Source: Lolium rigidum (lineage: Eukaryota; Streptophyta; Magnoliopsida; Poales; Poaceae). From it: a DNA stretch of 64,000 nucleotides. The stretch lies in the NCBI RefSeq assembly GCF_022539505.1, contig NC_061514.1, positions 335,651,090 through 335,715,089 on the forward strand, given 5' to 3'. Under the pieces are notes generated by a model, which did no database searches, was not told where the DNA came from, and saw only the letters and a list, made by a program, of their open reading frames with translations. The position numbers and the translations under genes were made by a program. Below, piece after piece: positions 20,863-32,352 of the stretch. How positions within the stretch are numbered: position 1 is the stretch's first letter; the number at the start of each line of letters is the position of its first letter.

Positions 20863-23800
20863 GTCAACACCCGGATTTTTAAGTCCGGATGCCTATTATG
20901 TCATTCATCGCAATCCCAGGAATATTGTTGTTGCGAGGCATAATAGTTGAATATCATAGTCATCATTCATTACAAACCATATTGTCTTACAACTTGAATC
21001 ACATGATCCATATTACACAAATAGTTGATCTATTGATCAACGAACAAACACAAGTTCATAGCGGAAGCGTAAAGATAAATGGACTCTCTAGTCCACAGTG
21101 CCAACGCTTGACGTCGGAAGACTCCTAGTTGTCGTAGGCGTCCTGCTGGTCATCTCCTTGGTAGTTCTGTTCATCTTCATACTCTGGCCATTTGAATAGC
21201 CAGGGACAAAGCCGTGAGTACTTTAAGTACTCGCAAACTAATACTAGTGTAAGTACTAACAATTCTAGTAAGGGGTGCTAAGCTCTAGTTTCTTTTGCAT
21301 AAAGCCAATTTTAGTTCACAAGTATTTGATAAAGACTCTTTCATGTGCTAACTAACTCAGGTGGGAACATTAGTGTCATTCCCACAACATATGTTGTGAT
21401 TCAAACAAGTCACCAATTCACCATTCATTTCACCAACATTTTTAAGAATCTGACACTGGAAACTGTATGGCCTTTCCAACCGTCCGTAACCGTGGACACG
21501 GCTATTCGAATAGATTTACACTCTGCAGAGGTTGCACACTTGTGCCACAACATTTGATTTCATCCGTCGGGATTACCCCGAATCATCGTAACACAGTACG
21601 CGGATCATCAACCATAACATTTCACTTACAAACCCTAGTATGAGCACCTCTCCCCATGAGCTTGGCCTCCCGGTGAAGACCAACCGTCAACCCGGGAACC
21701 GCACGAGGCTTGGCCGTACAATTCACCTCAACTCACATCATTTCTCAACAACGGAGGCAGCCTCAAGCATAACCCCTATGATGTGTGTTCGGAGGAACCC
21801 ATACTAAGATGCATAAATTTCCAGTTAAGCCCTACCCATAATCAGGTATTGTGGGGGTACTCAAAATTGGAAAGGTATCGCATTCAAACCAATATCAGTT
21901 TTATATCAAAAATCACCATCTTCTCTTGGTCATATCCACCTTCAAAAATCATTCAATGGAATGACTCATCATTCCAAGGTTTCAAATTCATTTCAAAGTC
22001 ACATTGTTCCCATCTAGAGTAGTCAATTTTTAATATTTATCACTAGCACTAATCATGAGGGGTGCTAATCTTGCTTGGCTAGCTAGAGACTAACTTCACT
22101 ACTCTAGTAACCTTCTTTCACTTTGACCAAAGTTAACTATAAAAGTAACTCTTTGAATAAACAAGTAAAAACTTGTAAGGTAGAAACTTGGGATAGGCTT
22201 ATGGTAAGAAAGGTAAGACTAATGGTGCCTTTCCCCAAGGGGCTTTGCACTTTGCAAGAATATTAGCTTGCCTTGGTAGTTCTCAAAGTTCTCCTCTTCC
22301 TCCTCTTGGTAGCGACCTTCCCCTTCCTGGTATTGTCCGGTGCTAGCGTCTAAATTTGAATACGAGGTATGATCACTCAACCAATTCATTGGCTATTCCA
22401 AACATCACATATATTCACACAAACTATTCTAAGCACACAATTAATACAATTAGGGTGCCTTGGTTGTGTGGCTTGAGGAAAAAAGTTTCCTCTCATTACA
22501 TATGTAAATGATAGTTTCCATATAGTTCTTGAGAAATAATTTCCTCTCATTGAAATCTTCTTAAGATTTAATTTCTCAAAAAATCATACATGAATTCATG
22601 TTGACCTAAGTCAACCATTCATCATCATCATTTGAGAAAATGATTTAAATGAGGTAGACCACCTTATACTATTTAATAATTCTACAAATGATTTAAAATC
22701 TCCAAGTATTTCATATGAGAGTATTTGACCAGGGGTTCAAACTTCATATGAAATTACTTGGGACAAGATTTAAATGAAGTAAAATACTTCATATGATTTG
22801 CATAATAGTTTTGGACAATATCACTTGAGTAAACTAGCCCTATTGTCCATTATTTAAACTAGGGCATGATCATTCAAAGTGCCCACACCATTTTATTGCA
22901 GAAACAATTAGTTTAAGTTAAATGTGAGCTATTGGAGTTGGAATTAACTAAATATCTATTTTGGTTGATTTTTAAGATTTAATTGAATGTGCAAAACGTC
23001 CCTGCCTTCATCTTTTTGTCACTTTATTTCTACAACAGATCTCAAGGTGAGACCAGTGGCAAGTTGTAGAAATTTTCAATAGCTTTCCAACAACATACAA
23101 TTTGCTAAATTTGGCCAAGCCAAACAGATTCTACTTAATTTCTAAGTTGGGTCCAGTATTGAAATTTGAATTGAATTGAGTTAAACTGAGTTTGAATTAA
23201 AAGGGCCGGCGGGAAATTCATTTGGGCCGAAACGATTCAAAAACAGAGAAACTCGGCCCAGCAACGCATCCAGTGCGCGTGGGCCGTCTGACGAGGTGGG
23301 GGCCACTCGTCAGCGTCTCTTAAACGCGCGAAACGGTACGAGCGACGTGGCGCGTTGGATGAGAAGGATATCCAACGGTGCACGGTCGTCGTCTCCTCCG
23401 GCGAGATCGAGCTACGGGCGCGGCGAGCCTAGGGTGTCGGCGAGCTCACCGTTGCTCCAGCTAGGGTTGGCAATAGGCTCGAGGAAGATGTCGACGACGT
23501 CAGTTCTCCTGGTACCGGCGGCAACTCCAGGGGCGGCTCCAATTGACGGCGGCGATCTCTGGGTACTGGCGGCTCCGATCACCAAATTGGGGCTGCTCCG
23601 GCGTCAATTGAGTGGGTGGCTTGGTCGTGTAGAAGCAGGGATGGGAGGAGAAGCTGGTGGTGTGCTTGGTTTGGTCCGGGGAGTCCTCTATTTATAGAAG
23701 GGAGAGGGTGCTGCGGGGCAGTGAAGAACTCGACCATGGCGCGGCGATTCCGGCGAGGTAGGGAACTAGGCGCGGGCGTAGAACTGCTCAGCGTGTCCAG

Positions 23801-25143
23801 GCGAAGCTAATGGCGGCGACAGCGCGGTCGGGCGGCGTCTGGATGGCTCGCATTTCTTCCGTGTCTGCCGCAGCGTCTACGGGATCTTGTTCGTCGTCTC
23901 CGGCGGCGGCGGTCCAGGGTCTGGTCAAGCGCGTGTCTGGCGGGGTTGAGGTGGCGCTGTGATGCTCAAGGAGTTGAGAGAGGGGCCAGGGCTTGCTCAT
24001 GCTGATGGGGTGGCGCGTGGCCAGTGACGTCCACGGCATGCTCACGCGCGACGCGAGCGGCATCCTGGCGAGTTTTGGGCGCGCGTTCTCCGGCGAGTTG
24101 TTGCTGCTTCCTCGACAATGGCTGGTGTAGGCGTTGCTAGGGAGTGAGGTGGCGTCGTTTGGGCACGGTGGCCGGTGGCTGGGGAGGAAGGAGAAGGAAG
24201 GTGGCGCGGCAAGGTGGCGACATGGCCGGCATGACCATGCACATGCTTGCTAGCCCTCTCCTCTTAGGGTTACTATGTTGCATTTAGGGAGAGAGGGAAC
24301 CAGGGGACCAAATGGAGTGATTTGGGGCAGTAGGGTTTGAGTAGATCACTATTTCAAATAGTGTTTGCTTTATTCCATATTTGAAAAATGGCAAATTTTC
24401 CCCAAATTTGAATGAGTTCAAAAGGTTGCAAGATTTGAAAAGTGTGGGTTTGGTTGAGTTGTAAATGATCAGAGACAATGATGGGTGGTGGTGGAAATTT
24501 CCAAAATCAAAGAATTGCTAAAATGCAAAGTTGGAGATTGTTCCACCTAATAAAAAGTTCCAACTTTACATGAGCATAGAATTTGATCCAAAGTGAATTT
24601 GGCATGGTGGTCTTTACCAAAGTTGTTCACCTTGATGTGCTCTTGGATGAGGTGCAAAGAATTGAGAAGGTTTAGTTTGAAAAAATTGAATTGCAAGGGC
24701 TCAAAGTAGGGATCAGACTATAAATGGCAGATTTGACCATTATCATATGTGATCCCATTTTTGAGTTTGAATTTGATTTGATTTGTGTTTCTTTGATTCC
24801 AAAAGTTGTAATAAGTGTTTAGTAACATAATACAACTAATGGTGAAGACCAAAATGGTCTAGGGTAAAGATTTGCAAAAATGGCATAAACCATATGTGAG
24901 GGTTTTAGGGTTTTATTCTTATTTGATTTCTTTCTCTTTTGATTTATTTGGTTGGTGATCTTCACTTGATCACAATAGGGTTTTAGGGTTTATCACATAA
25001 ACATCATAGCAATCATCATGGCATATCACTCAAATGCACAAGTCCTATGCAGGGCACTATATGCAAATAAAAGTTTTTGTTGGTTTGAAATTTTGATCTC
25101 TGGAATTCTTCTTCTCTCTTTTATTGAAATTTGGGATGTTACA
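20863..25143 (-). repeat. E3 5' LTR (right copy)
   Basis: 4281 bp, matching 9168-13445 throughout. Several differences are C/T or G/A at CpG-type sites near 21660-21720, as expected from decay of methylated DNA. The TATA box is at 23689-23696 on the minus strand. Confidence 0.93.
23689..23696 (-). promoter_or_regulatory. E3 LTR TATA box (5' LTR copy)
   Basis: TATAAATA on the minus strand in the GC-rich block; this copy would drive the E3 genomic transcript. Confidence 0.62.
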
Positions 25144-25148
25144 CCTGT

Positions 25149-27029
25149 ACAAAGGTCTAAGGAGAAAGTTCGCATAGGATTTCTCGCTTTTTGATTATTC
25201 TCAACTTAGACATCCATACCGGGACAACATAGACAACAGATAATGGACTCCTCTTTAATGCATAAGCATTCAACAACAGATAATGTACTCATAAGAGATT
25301 GAGGATTGATGTCCAAACTGAAACTTCCACCATGATTCATGGCTTTAGTTAGCGGCCCAATGTTCTTCTCTAACAATATGCATACTCAAACCATTTGATC
25401 ATGAAAATCGCCCTTACTTCAGACAAGACAAACATGCATAGCAACTCACATGATATTCAACAAAGGTGTAATAGTTGATGGCGTCCCCAGAAACATGGTT
25501 ACCGCTCAACAAGCAACTTATAAGAAATAAGATACATAGCTACATATTCTTCACCACAATAGTTTTTAAGGCTATTTTCCCATGAGCTATATATTGCAAA
25601 GACAAAGAATGGAATTTTAAAGGTAGCACTCAAGCAATTTACTTTGGAATGGCAGAAAAATACCATGTAGTAGGTAGGTATGGTGGACACAAATGGCATG
25701 GTTTTTGGCTCAAGGATTTGGATGCACGAGAAGAAATCCCTCTCAGTACAAGGCTTTGGCTAGCAAGGTTGTTTGACGCAAACTCAAGTATAAAACGGTG
25801 CAGCAAAACTTACATAAGAACATATTGCAATCATTATAAGACTCTACACTGTCTTCCTTGTTGTTCAAACACCTCAACCAGAAAATATCTAGACTCTAGA
25901 GAGACCAATCATGCAAACCAAATTTTAACAAGCTCTATGTAGTTCTTCATTAATAGGTGCAAAGTATATGATGCAAGAGCTTAAACATGATCTATATGAG
26001 CACAACAATTGCCAAGTATCAAATTATTCAAGACAATATACCAATTACCACATGAAGCATTTTCTGTTTCCAACCAAATAGCAACGAACGAAGCAGTTTC
26101 AACCTTCACCATGAACATTAAAAGTAAAAGCGAAGAACACTAGTGTTCATATGAAAAAGCGGAGCGTGTCTCTCTCCCAAACAAGCATGATGGATCAGAT
26201 TTTATTCAAACACAAAACAAAAATAAAAGCACACAGACGCTCCAAGTAAAGTACATAAGATGTGACGGAATAAAAATATAGTTTCACTAGAGGTGACGTG
26301 ATAAGTTGTCGATGAAGAAGGGGATGCCTTGGGCATCCCCAAGCTTAGATGCTTGAGTCTTCTTGAAATATGCAGGGATGAACCACGGGGGCATCCCCAA
26401 GCTTAGACTTTTCACTCTTCTTGATCATATTGTATCATCCTCCTCTCTTGACCCTTGAAAACTTCCTCCACACCAAACTCAAAACAAACTCATTAGAGGG
26501 TTAGTGCATAATCAAAAATTCACATATTCAGAGGTGACACAATCATTCTTAACACTTCGGACATTGCACAAAGCTACTCGGAAGTTAATGGAACAAAGAA
26601 ATCCATTCAACATAGCAAAAGAGGCAATGTGAAATAAAAGGCAGAATCTGTCAAAACAGAACAGTCCGTAAAGACGAATTTTTCAGGGGCACTTAACTTG
26701 CTCAGATGAAAAATCTCAAATTGAATTAAAGTTGCGTACATATCTGAGGATCACACACGTAAATTGGCAGATTTTTCTGAGTTACCCACAGAGAATCCTA
26801 CCCAAATTCGTGACAGCAAGAAATCTGTTTCTGCACAGCAATCCAAATCTAGTATCAACCTTACTATCAAAGACTTTATTTGGCACAACAATGCAATAAA
26901 ATAAAGATAAGGAGAGGTTGCTACAGTAGTAACAACTTCCAAGACACAACAAAACAGTATCAAAATAAAAACATGGGTTATCTCCCAAGAAGTGCTTTCT
27001 TTATAGGCATTAAGATGGGCTCGGTAATT
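25149..27029 (-). other. E2 internal region, right of E3, noncoding
   Basis: AT-rich; no credible ORF. Parts are recognisable in inverted orientation in E4 (for example the GCATCCCCAAGCTTAG motifs at 26331-26405 and their counterparts at 58288-58370). This shows the two families share a common noncoding backbone. Confidence 0.6.
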
Positions 27030-27797
27030 TTAATGATGCACTCGCAAGAAATAGGAGTTGAAGCAAAAGAGAGCATCAAAAAGCAAGTATGAAACAAATT
27101 TAAGCCTAACCCACTTCCTATGAAAAGGAATCTTGTACACAAATAAATTCATGAGGAGCAAAGTGGCAAGCATAGGAAGATAAAACACGAGTAACTTCAA
27201 GATTCTCAACATAAAGAGGGGAAACTTAATATTATTAAGATGCATATAACCATATTTCCCTCTCTCATAATAACTTTCAGTGGCATCATGAACAAACTCA
27301 ACAATATAACTATCACATAAAGCATTCTTATCATGAGTCTCATGCATAAAATAATTACTACTCCCAACATAAGCATAGTCATTCTTATTAATTGTAGTGG
27401 GAGCAAATTCAACAAAGTAGCTATCATTATTATTCTCATCACCATAATCATCATATATAGGAGGCATATTGTAATCATAATTAATTTTCTCCTCAATAGT
27501 AGGTGGACTGAAAATATCATAGTCATCATTGTAATCATCATATTTAGGAGGTAAAGTATCATCAAAGTAAATTTTCTCCTCCATGCTTGGGGGACTAAAA
27601 ATATCATGCTCATCAAAACCAGCTTCCCCAAGCTTAGAATTTTCCATAGCATTAGCAACAATGGTGTTTGAAGCGTTCATGCTAATAACATTGGCATTAT
27701 CATGCATATAAAGTTCCATAGGTTTTTAAATTTTCGCATCAAACAATCCATGTCTTAACTCAGGAAATAGAATAAAAATCTCATTGTTATTTTCCAT
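27030..27797 (-). pseudogene. E2 sole ORF, acidic repeat and membrane segment, function unknown
   Basis: Frame from ATG 27797, interrupted by TAA at 27726-27728 and open again from ATG 27719 (229 aa). The N-terminus is acidic with a duplicated unit of about 30 residues (DIFSPPSMEEK and DIFSPPTIEEK, each followed by PP.YDDY). Next comes a conserved-looking block (SYFVEFAPTTI, CDSYIVEFVHDATESYYERG), then one or two hydrophobic helices (about residues 167-195) and a basic C-terminus. Proteins like this are common in pooid non-autonomous LTR elements but have no assigned role that I know of. The membrane segment could suggest an env-like origin; that is speculation. Confidence 0.6.
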
Positions 27798-27934
27798 TAT
27801 GCCTAACTAGTGAACAAGAAACAAAAAGATGCAATTGCAGGATCTAAAGGAAATAGCTTCGAGCACTCACACACCGGCAACAGTGCTAGGAAATAGCTTA
27901 GTAGTCGGAGGGTGTGAATACCTTTTACCTTACC
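27798..27934 (-). other. E2 leader with repeated primer-site-like units
   Basis: On the minus strand AAGCTATTT(T/C)C occurs three times after the LTR; the second copy is followed by a decayed version of the primer site (CACTGTTGCCGG). Confidence 0.6.
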
Positions 27935-27952
27935 TCCCCGGCAACGGCGCCA
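27935..27952 (-). other. E2 primer binding site (tRNA-Asp type)
   Basis: Minus strand TGGCGCCGTTGCCGGGGA, 10 bp inside the LTR end at 27963. It complements the 3' end of plant tRNA-Asp (CCCCGGCAACGGCGCCA). E4 has the same site. Confidence 0.85.
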
Positions 27953-27962
27953 GAAAATAGCT

Positions 27963-29412
27963 TGATGTCTACTCACACTTCTTTTCCTGTAGACAAGTGT
28001 TGGGCCTCCAAGAGCAGAGGTTTGTAGAACAAGCAAGCAAGTTTCCCTTAAGTGAATCACCCAAGGTTTATCGAACTCGAGGAGGAAGAGGACAAACATA
28101 TCCCTCTCAAGCAACCCCGCAATCACGATACAAGAAGTCTCTTGTGTCCCCAACACACCTAATACACTTGTCAGATGTATAGGTGCACTAGTTCGGCGAA
28201 GAGATAGTGAAATACAAGTGATATGGATGAATATGAGTGGTAATAACAATCTGAATAAAATATGGCAGCGAGTAAACATGCAACAGAACAGTAAATAAAC
28301 GGAGTTTCAGTGCTTGGAAACAAGGCCTAGGGATCATACTTTTACTAGTGGACACTCTCAACATTGCAATCATAATTGAATATAAATAAGCACTTCACTA
28401 TGCTATTCTGAATTACTCTCTGGCAAGATAACGAACACTAATTCATCATGTAGGCAAACCTTAAAGATGTATTCCCAAGTACTAATAAACACCCCACGCC
28501 GTCACCGTGAGCATTCATAGGAGGTACTAACACACCACAATTTCATAGAGACATCCAACTCAAATCATAACCCAGTGAACAAGTATTCTCGTGAAATATA
28601 GCCTAAGAGACCCACACGGTGCACACACAATCACCTTTACACACGTGGGACAAGGAGTCTCCGGAGATCACATAAGTAAAATCCACTTGAATAGCATAAC
28701 GACATCTAGATTACAAAGCTCATCATATGGATCTCAATCATGCAAAGCAACTCATGAGATCATTGTATTGAAGTACATGGGAGAGAGATTAACCACATAG
28801 CTACCGGTACAGCCCTTAGCCTCGGGGGAGAACTACTCCCTCCTCATCATAGGAGACAGCAGCGTTGATGAAGATGGCGGTGATGTCAATGGAGATGCCT
28901 TCCGGGGGCACTTCCCCGTCCCGACGGCGTGCCGGAACAGAGACTTCTATCCCTCGAATCTTGGCTTCGCGATGGCGGCGGCTCTGGAACTTTTCTCGTA
29001 TCGTGGCTTATTGGTGTCGAAGATTTAGGTCACGACGACTTATATAGGCGAAGAAACGGAGTCGGAAGGGGTCTGGGGGTCCCACACACCAGGGGGCGCC
29101 CCCCCTCTGGCCGCACCGCCACCATGTGTGGAGGCCCTGGGCCTCCCCTCTGGTGCCACTCCGGTGTTCTGGAAGCTTCGTGGAAATATAAGATCGTGGG
29201 CCTTGATTTCGTCCAATTCCGAGAATATTTCCTTACTAGGATTTCTGAAACCAAAAACAGACGGAAAACGAGAACCGGCACTTCGGCATCTCGTTAATAG
29301 GTTAGTTCCGGAAAATGCATAATAATGACATAAAGTGTGTATAAAACATGTGAGTATCATCATAAAAGTAGCATGGAACATAAGAAATTATAGATACGTT
29401 TGAGACGTATCA
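27963..29412 (-). repeat. E2 5' LTR (right copy)
   Basis: Pairs with 6990-8441. Minus-strand TATA-like CTATATAA at 29040-29047. The end CA at 29412 is followed by the AGTAC duplication and the resumed E1 integrase. Confidence 0.92.
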
Positions 29413-30298
29413 AGTACCAAAGAAGATCGTCTCAGATCGAGGTTCGATATTCACATCAGCATTTTGGAAACAACTCCAAGAAGCTTTGGGATCCAAGTTG
29501 GATTTCAGTACCGCATATCATCCACAAACCGGAGGATAAACGGAAAGAACCAATCAAATACTGGAGGACATGCTTAGAGCTTGTGCTTTAGATTTTGGAG
29601 GTTCATGGGAAGATCATCTACCATTAGCAGAATTCTCATACAATAATAGTTATCAGAGTAGTATCCAGATGGCACCGTATGAAGCATTGTACGGGAGAAA
29701 GTGTAGATCTCCAATCTGTTGGTTTGAAACAGGTGAGAACAAGGAATTTACACCGGACTACATCAAGGAGAGACAAGGAGTCATCGAGGTGATCCGGGAT
29801 AGACTCAAAATAGCTCAAAGTCGACAAAAGAGTTATGCCGACCAGAAGAGAAGAGTTTGGGAACCAAGAGTAGGAGACATGGTATATTTGAAAGTCAGTC
29901 CAATGAAAGGACTTAAGAGATTCGGAGTAAAAGGAAAGTTAAGTCCTCGATACATCGGACCATTCAAGATACTAAGTCATAATCGAGGAACAACTTTTGA
30001 ATTGGAATTACCCGCGCAACTAAGTCTAATTCACAATGTATTTCATGTATCACAACTCAGAAAGTGTTTAAAGGCACCAGATGATCCTATCACACATGAA
30101 GAAATAGAGTTGCAATCAGACCTGACTTATGTGGAGAAGCATGAAAAGATTCTGGAGGTACAATGGAAGAAGTTAAGAAATAGGGCAATCAAATACTGCA
30201 AGATTCAATGGCAACATCACCCTGAACAAGAAGCAACATGGGAGACGGAAGCGGAGCTCAGGAAGTCTTACCCCGAGCTATTCAGGTACCAATCTTAA
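29413..30298 (+). pseudogene. pol: E1 integrase C-terminal half and chromodomain-like tail
   Basis: The frame resumes immediately after E2 with the second catalytic Asp ([10 protein letters not shown]). The catalytic Glu region ([12 protein letters not shown]) comes just after a TAA near 29538. An open frame of 242 codons from 29570 covers the GPF/Y region (SPRYIGPFKILS) and VFHVSQLRKC. It ends with a chromodomain-like tail (CKIQWQHHPEQEATWE) and a stop at 30296-30298. Joined to 6191-6989 this makes a full-length integrase apart from that stop. Confidence 0.88.
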
Positions 30299-30317
30299 CT
30301 TCGGGACGAAGTTTCTG

Positions 30318-30332
30318 TTAAGGGGGAGAGGC
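30318..30332 (+). other. E1 polypurine tract
   Basis: AAGGGGGAGAGGC directly before the LTR start TGTAATAACCC. Confidence 0.85.
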
Positions 30333-31200
30333 TGTAATAACCCAGAACCTAGGATCAACGAAGGGTAGATTTAGAAATGGGATGTGCATTTCATCGCAAA
30401 ACGGGGGAAATTTTCGCGCCTTATTGCAACTAAACCTAAGAGGGATCGAGGTTCCATCTCGAATTGCTATTAGGGTTTGGGCAAGTCGAGGTGTGAATTT
30501 TGACATGACTTCTTTTGTATCTTGTTGATTTTGGATTTTGATTTCATATGACAAGTAATATACAACTAATAACTTAAGATTAAATAATAAGCAAAAGTAA
30601 ATATGAAATATGAATTCATAATATTAAACCAACTCATAAATTCAAATGACTATAAAGTTTCAAATTGAAATACAACACATAAGCTCATAGAGAAACCTTG
30701 AGCTTTATTGATATATACACACACACATACAAAGTCATTACAATATTCTTATTACAAGAATTGATGAATAATAAAAACAGAAAAGAAAAATTACAAAATG
30801 GATTTGATCCTAAACTAAGATTTCATCAAATCTTCTAGTAGACATTCTCCAATTCCTGTTTGGCCTTGAACACCTGCAAAACAAAGACAAACAATGTTTC
30901 TGTCCAGAATCCAAGTGTCATTGACACTTGGCAGGGAAAATAAATAGAATTAGGAGGATAAGCTCCAGGGTTGGGATCAAGTTCCAACCAGGACAAGGGG
31001 GAACCAAGCTGCAGGCACTAACAGGAGCGAGAAGTGGTGCACAAGACACCACACCAAAGCACACCCTTGTGCTGTCGACCTAGGACAACACCTAATGGTG
31101 CTATAAATAGCACAGTACATTCAGATAGAGATGAAACATCAGTTCATCAAGGAAGAACAGCAAGGAGGCTGTACATGCAGTAGCAGACTGAGGGGGTGAC
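30333..31200 (+). repeat. E1 3' LTR, 5' part; right limit uncertain
   Basis: Starts TGTAATAACCC after the purine tract. Contains a perfect inverted repeat CCAAGTGTC/GACACTTGG (30911-30931) and a TATA box centred in another inverted repeat (31098-31113). No sequence matching 1-1620 is found to its right, so the LTR is truncated before that part. I place the limit near 31200 only by changing sequence character. Confidence 0.5.
31098..31113 (+). promoter_or_regulatory. TATA box in an inverted repeat, putative E1 LTR promoter
   Basis: GTGCTATAAATAGCAC: 7-bp inverted arms around the central AA, with TATAAATA in the middle. Confidence 0.45.
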
Positions 31201-31593
31201 GAGAATCCAAGTTGAGTCAGACGCCTAGAATTTGATCAGAGCGATGCAGGGGACATAGTTCGACCGAGCGCTAGAAGGTATGATATACAGAGATCTGCGC
31301 GTGTATATGCTACTGTCGTTTAACTCTTTTGAGTTTAGCTATGGCTCACGTACATGTAATAATCTAGCGCATGCGCTAGTTCCTTATGGTGCGAGCCGGC
31401 TAGACACTAAACTCTTATATGGCCGGAATCGCTACCAGATAATGTACGTGTAATGGTGGTCAGGGTTTATGCTGAGCCAGGTGTTTAATGGAATCATGAG
31501 AGTTTCATCTCAAAAGAAGAACACAAAATTCCATTGATCTTGATCCCTTCCTTGTCCACAAGATTCAGCGAGTTTCACCACTTTGTCGGCAGA
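31201..31593. other. Unassigned intergenic or LTR-derived DNA
   Basis: No coding signal. Holds the perfect 16-bp palindrome CTAGCGCATGCGCTAG at 31364-31379. Confidence 0.4.
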
Positions 31594-31683
31594 TCCGGAA
31601 ATGTGATCAGAGTTTTTCATACGATCGTACGTTTCTTTGCTCTTGCCGGTGGGCATCTTGCGGACGCAATGATTCGGCTTCTT
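31594..31683 (+). pseudogene. NPF/POT transporter exon fragment, copy 1
   Basis: The + strand reads GNVIRVFHTIVRFFALAGG followed by HLADAMIRLL, resembling the early transmembrane region of plant nitrate/peptide transporters (pattern NV.N...GT...PL.GA.LAD...GR). It is isolated, without flanking exons, and the GRF end of the motif is lost. The family assignment rests on this pattern plus the better exon at 32869-33255. Confidence 0.45.
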
Positions 31684-32276
31684 TTATGGTATATTTTATC
31701 ACACCTAAGGAGAGGAGAGGTATGATTTAAGCAATGGTTAGGATTACCAGATTTAGATTAGAACCCATAGCCCAACAAAGCGTAGATAAGGGAAAACCCA
31801 TTAATATCAGCAATACTGAAACAGGCCCAAAAATCAGCCCAGCAGACGATGCCAACACCATTCCGCCGTCCTGGAGCGCGACTGCGCCGCGAACATCCCT
31901 ACCTCTACGTCGAGCACGATCGTTGTCGCCGTCGATACTGACCACCGCCGCCATCTAGATCATGTCCTCCTGCATCGGGGGCGACCGCCGCCATCGACAC
32001 ATCGTACTCCTGAATCAAGGGCAACCGCCACAGCCGCCATCGACTCCCCGTCGTGCGGTATCGAGGGCAACCCCCGCCGCCGACGGATCGGCCCGGTCCT
32101 GCATCACCGGAACCAGGTCAACACACCGTAACATCAACAGACTCCGATTCGAGGTAGCGTATTTTTCGCCACCCCACCCAGCCAACGGAAAAATAGACAC
32201 GGTGCACCACACTGGCCACTCGGCCAGGCCATTCAGTGTTATTTGTCTGGCTTGCCACTTGGTGCATCTGGAAGGC

Positions 32277-32351
32277 TTGAATGCCATGGCGAGCATCTTC
32301 GCTCTTGCTGGTGGGCATCTTGCGGACACAATGATTGGGAGGTTCCGGTTT
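32277..32351 (+). pseudogene. NPF/POT transporter exon fragment, copy 2
   Basis: Reads LNAMASIFALAGGHLADTM and then IGRF, with nearly the same DNA as copies 1 and 3 around TGGGCATCTTGCGGA. It is cut by a Stowaway MITE at 32353; sequence homologous to copy 3 continues after it at 32605. Confidence 0.5.
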
Positions 32352-32352
32352 A

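Larger units (their letters stand above)
9168..25143 (-). mobile_element. E3: Ty3/gypsy chromovirus with 4.28-kb LTRs inserted in E2
   Basis: LTRs at 9168-13445 and 20863-25143 start TGTCAACACC and end GATGTTACA, with the 5-bp duplication CCTGT outside (9163-9167, 25144-25148). On the minus strand the order is 5' LTR, tRNA-iMet primer site, extra ORF, gag, protease-RT-RNaseH-integrase, chromodomain-like tail, purine tract, 3' LTR. Two insertions lie within it (CACTA at 18531-19779, GC-rich insert at 16958-17289). The pol core is intact over 966 codons, which with near-identical LTRs suggests a fairly recent insertion. Gag and the C-terminus carry lesions, so this copy is not autonomous now. 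Confidence 0.92.
6990..29412 (-). mobile_element. E2: non-autonomous Athila-type LTR retrotransposon inserted in E1 integrase
   Basis: The termini are TG (6990) and CA (29412), flanked by the exact 5-bp duplication AGTAC. LTRs of 1452 and 1450 bp are nearly identical. The primer site is at the right end and the purine tract at the left, so the element reads on the minus strand. The primer site matches tRNA-Asp, typical of Athila-type elements. The internal region holds only one ORF of unknown function and no gag or pol, so mobility must have depended on another element. E3 (9168-25143) is inserted in its 3' internal part; without E3, E2 is about 6.4 kb. Confidence 0.88.
1..31200 (+). mobile_element. 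E1: Ty3/gypsy chromovirus, interrupted by a 22.4-kb nested insertion
   Basis: Layout in order: partial 5' LTR (to 1620), tRNA-iMet primer site, an extra ORF, gag, zinc knuckles, protease, reverse transcriptase, RNase H and integrase (to 6989), then integrase C-terminus and chromodomain-like tail (29413-30298), polypurine tract and 3' LTR start at 30333. The order protease-RT-RNaseH-integrase-chromodomain is that of plant chromoviruses of the Tekay/Del type. E2 sits inside the integrase, flanked by the 5-bp duplication AGTAC (6985-6989 and 29413-29417). Coding parts have several stops and frameshifts, so E1 is dead. The right limit (about 31200) is uncertain because the 3' LTR shares no sequence with the visible 5' LTR part. 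Confidence 0.85.
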
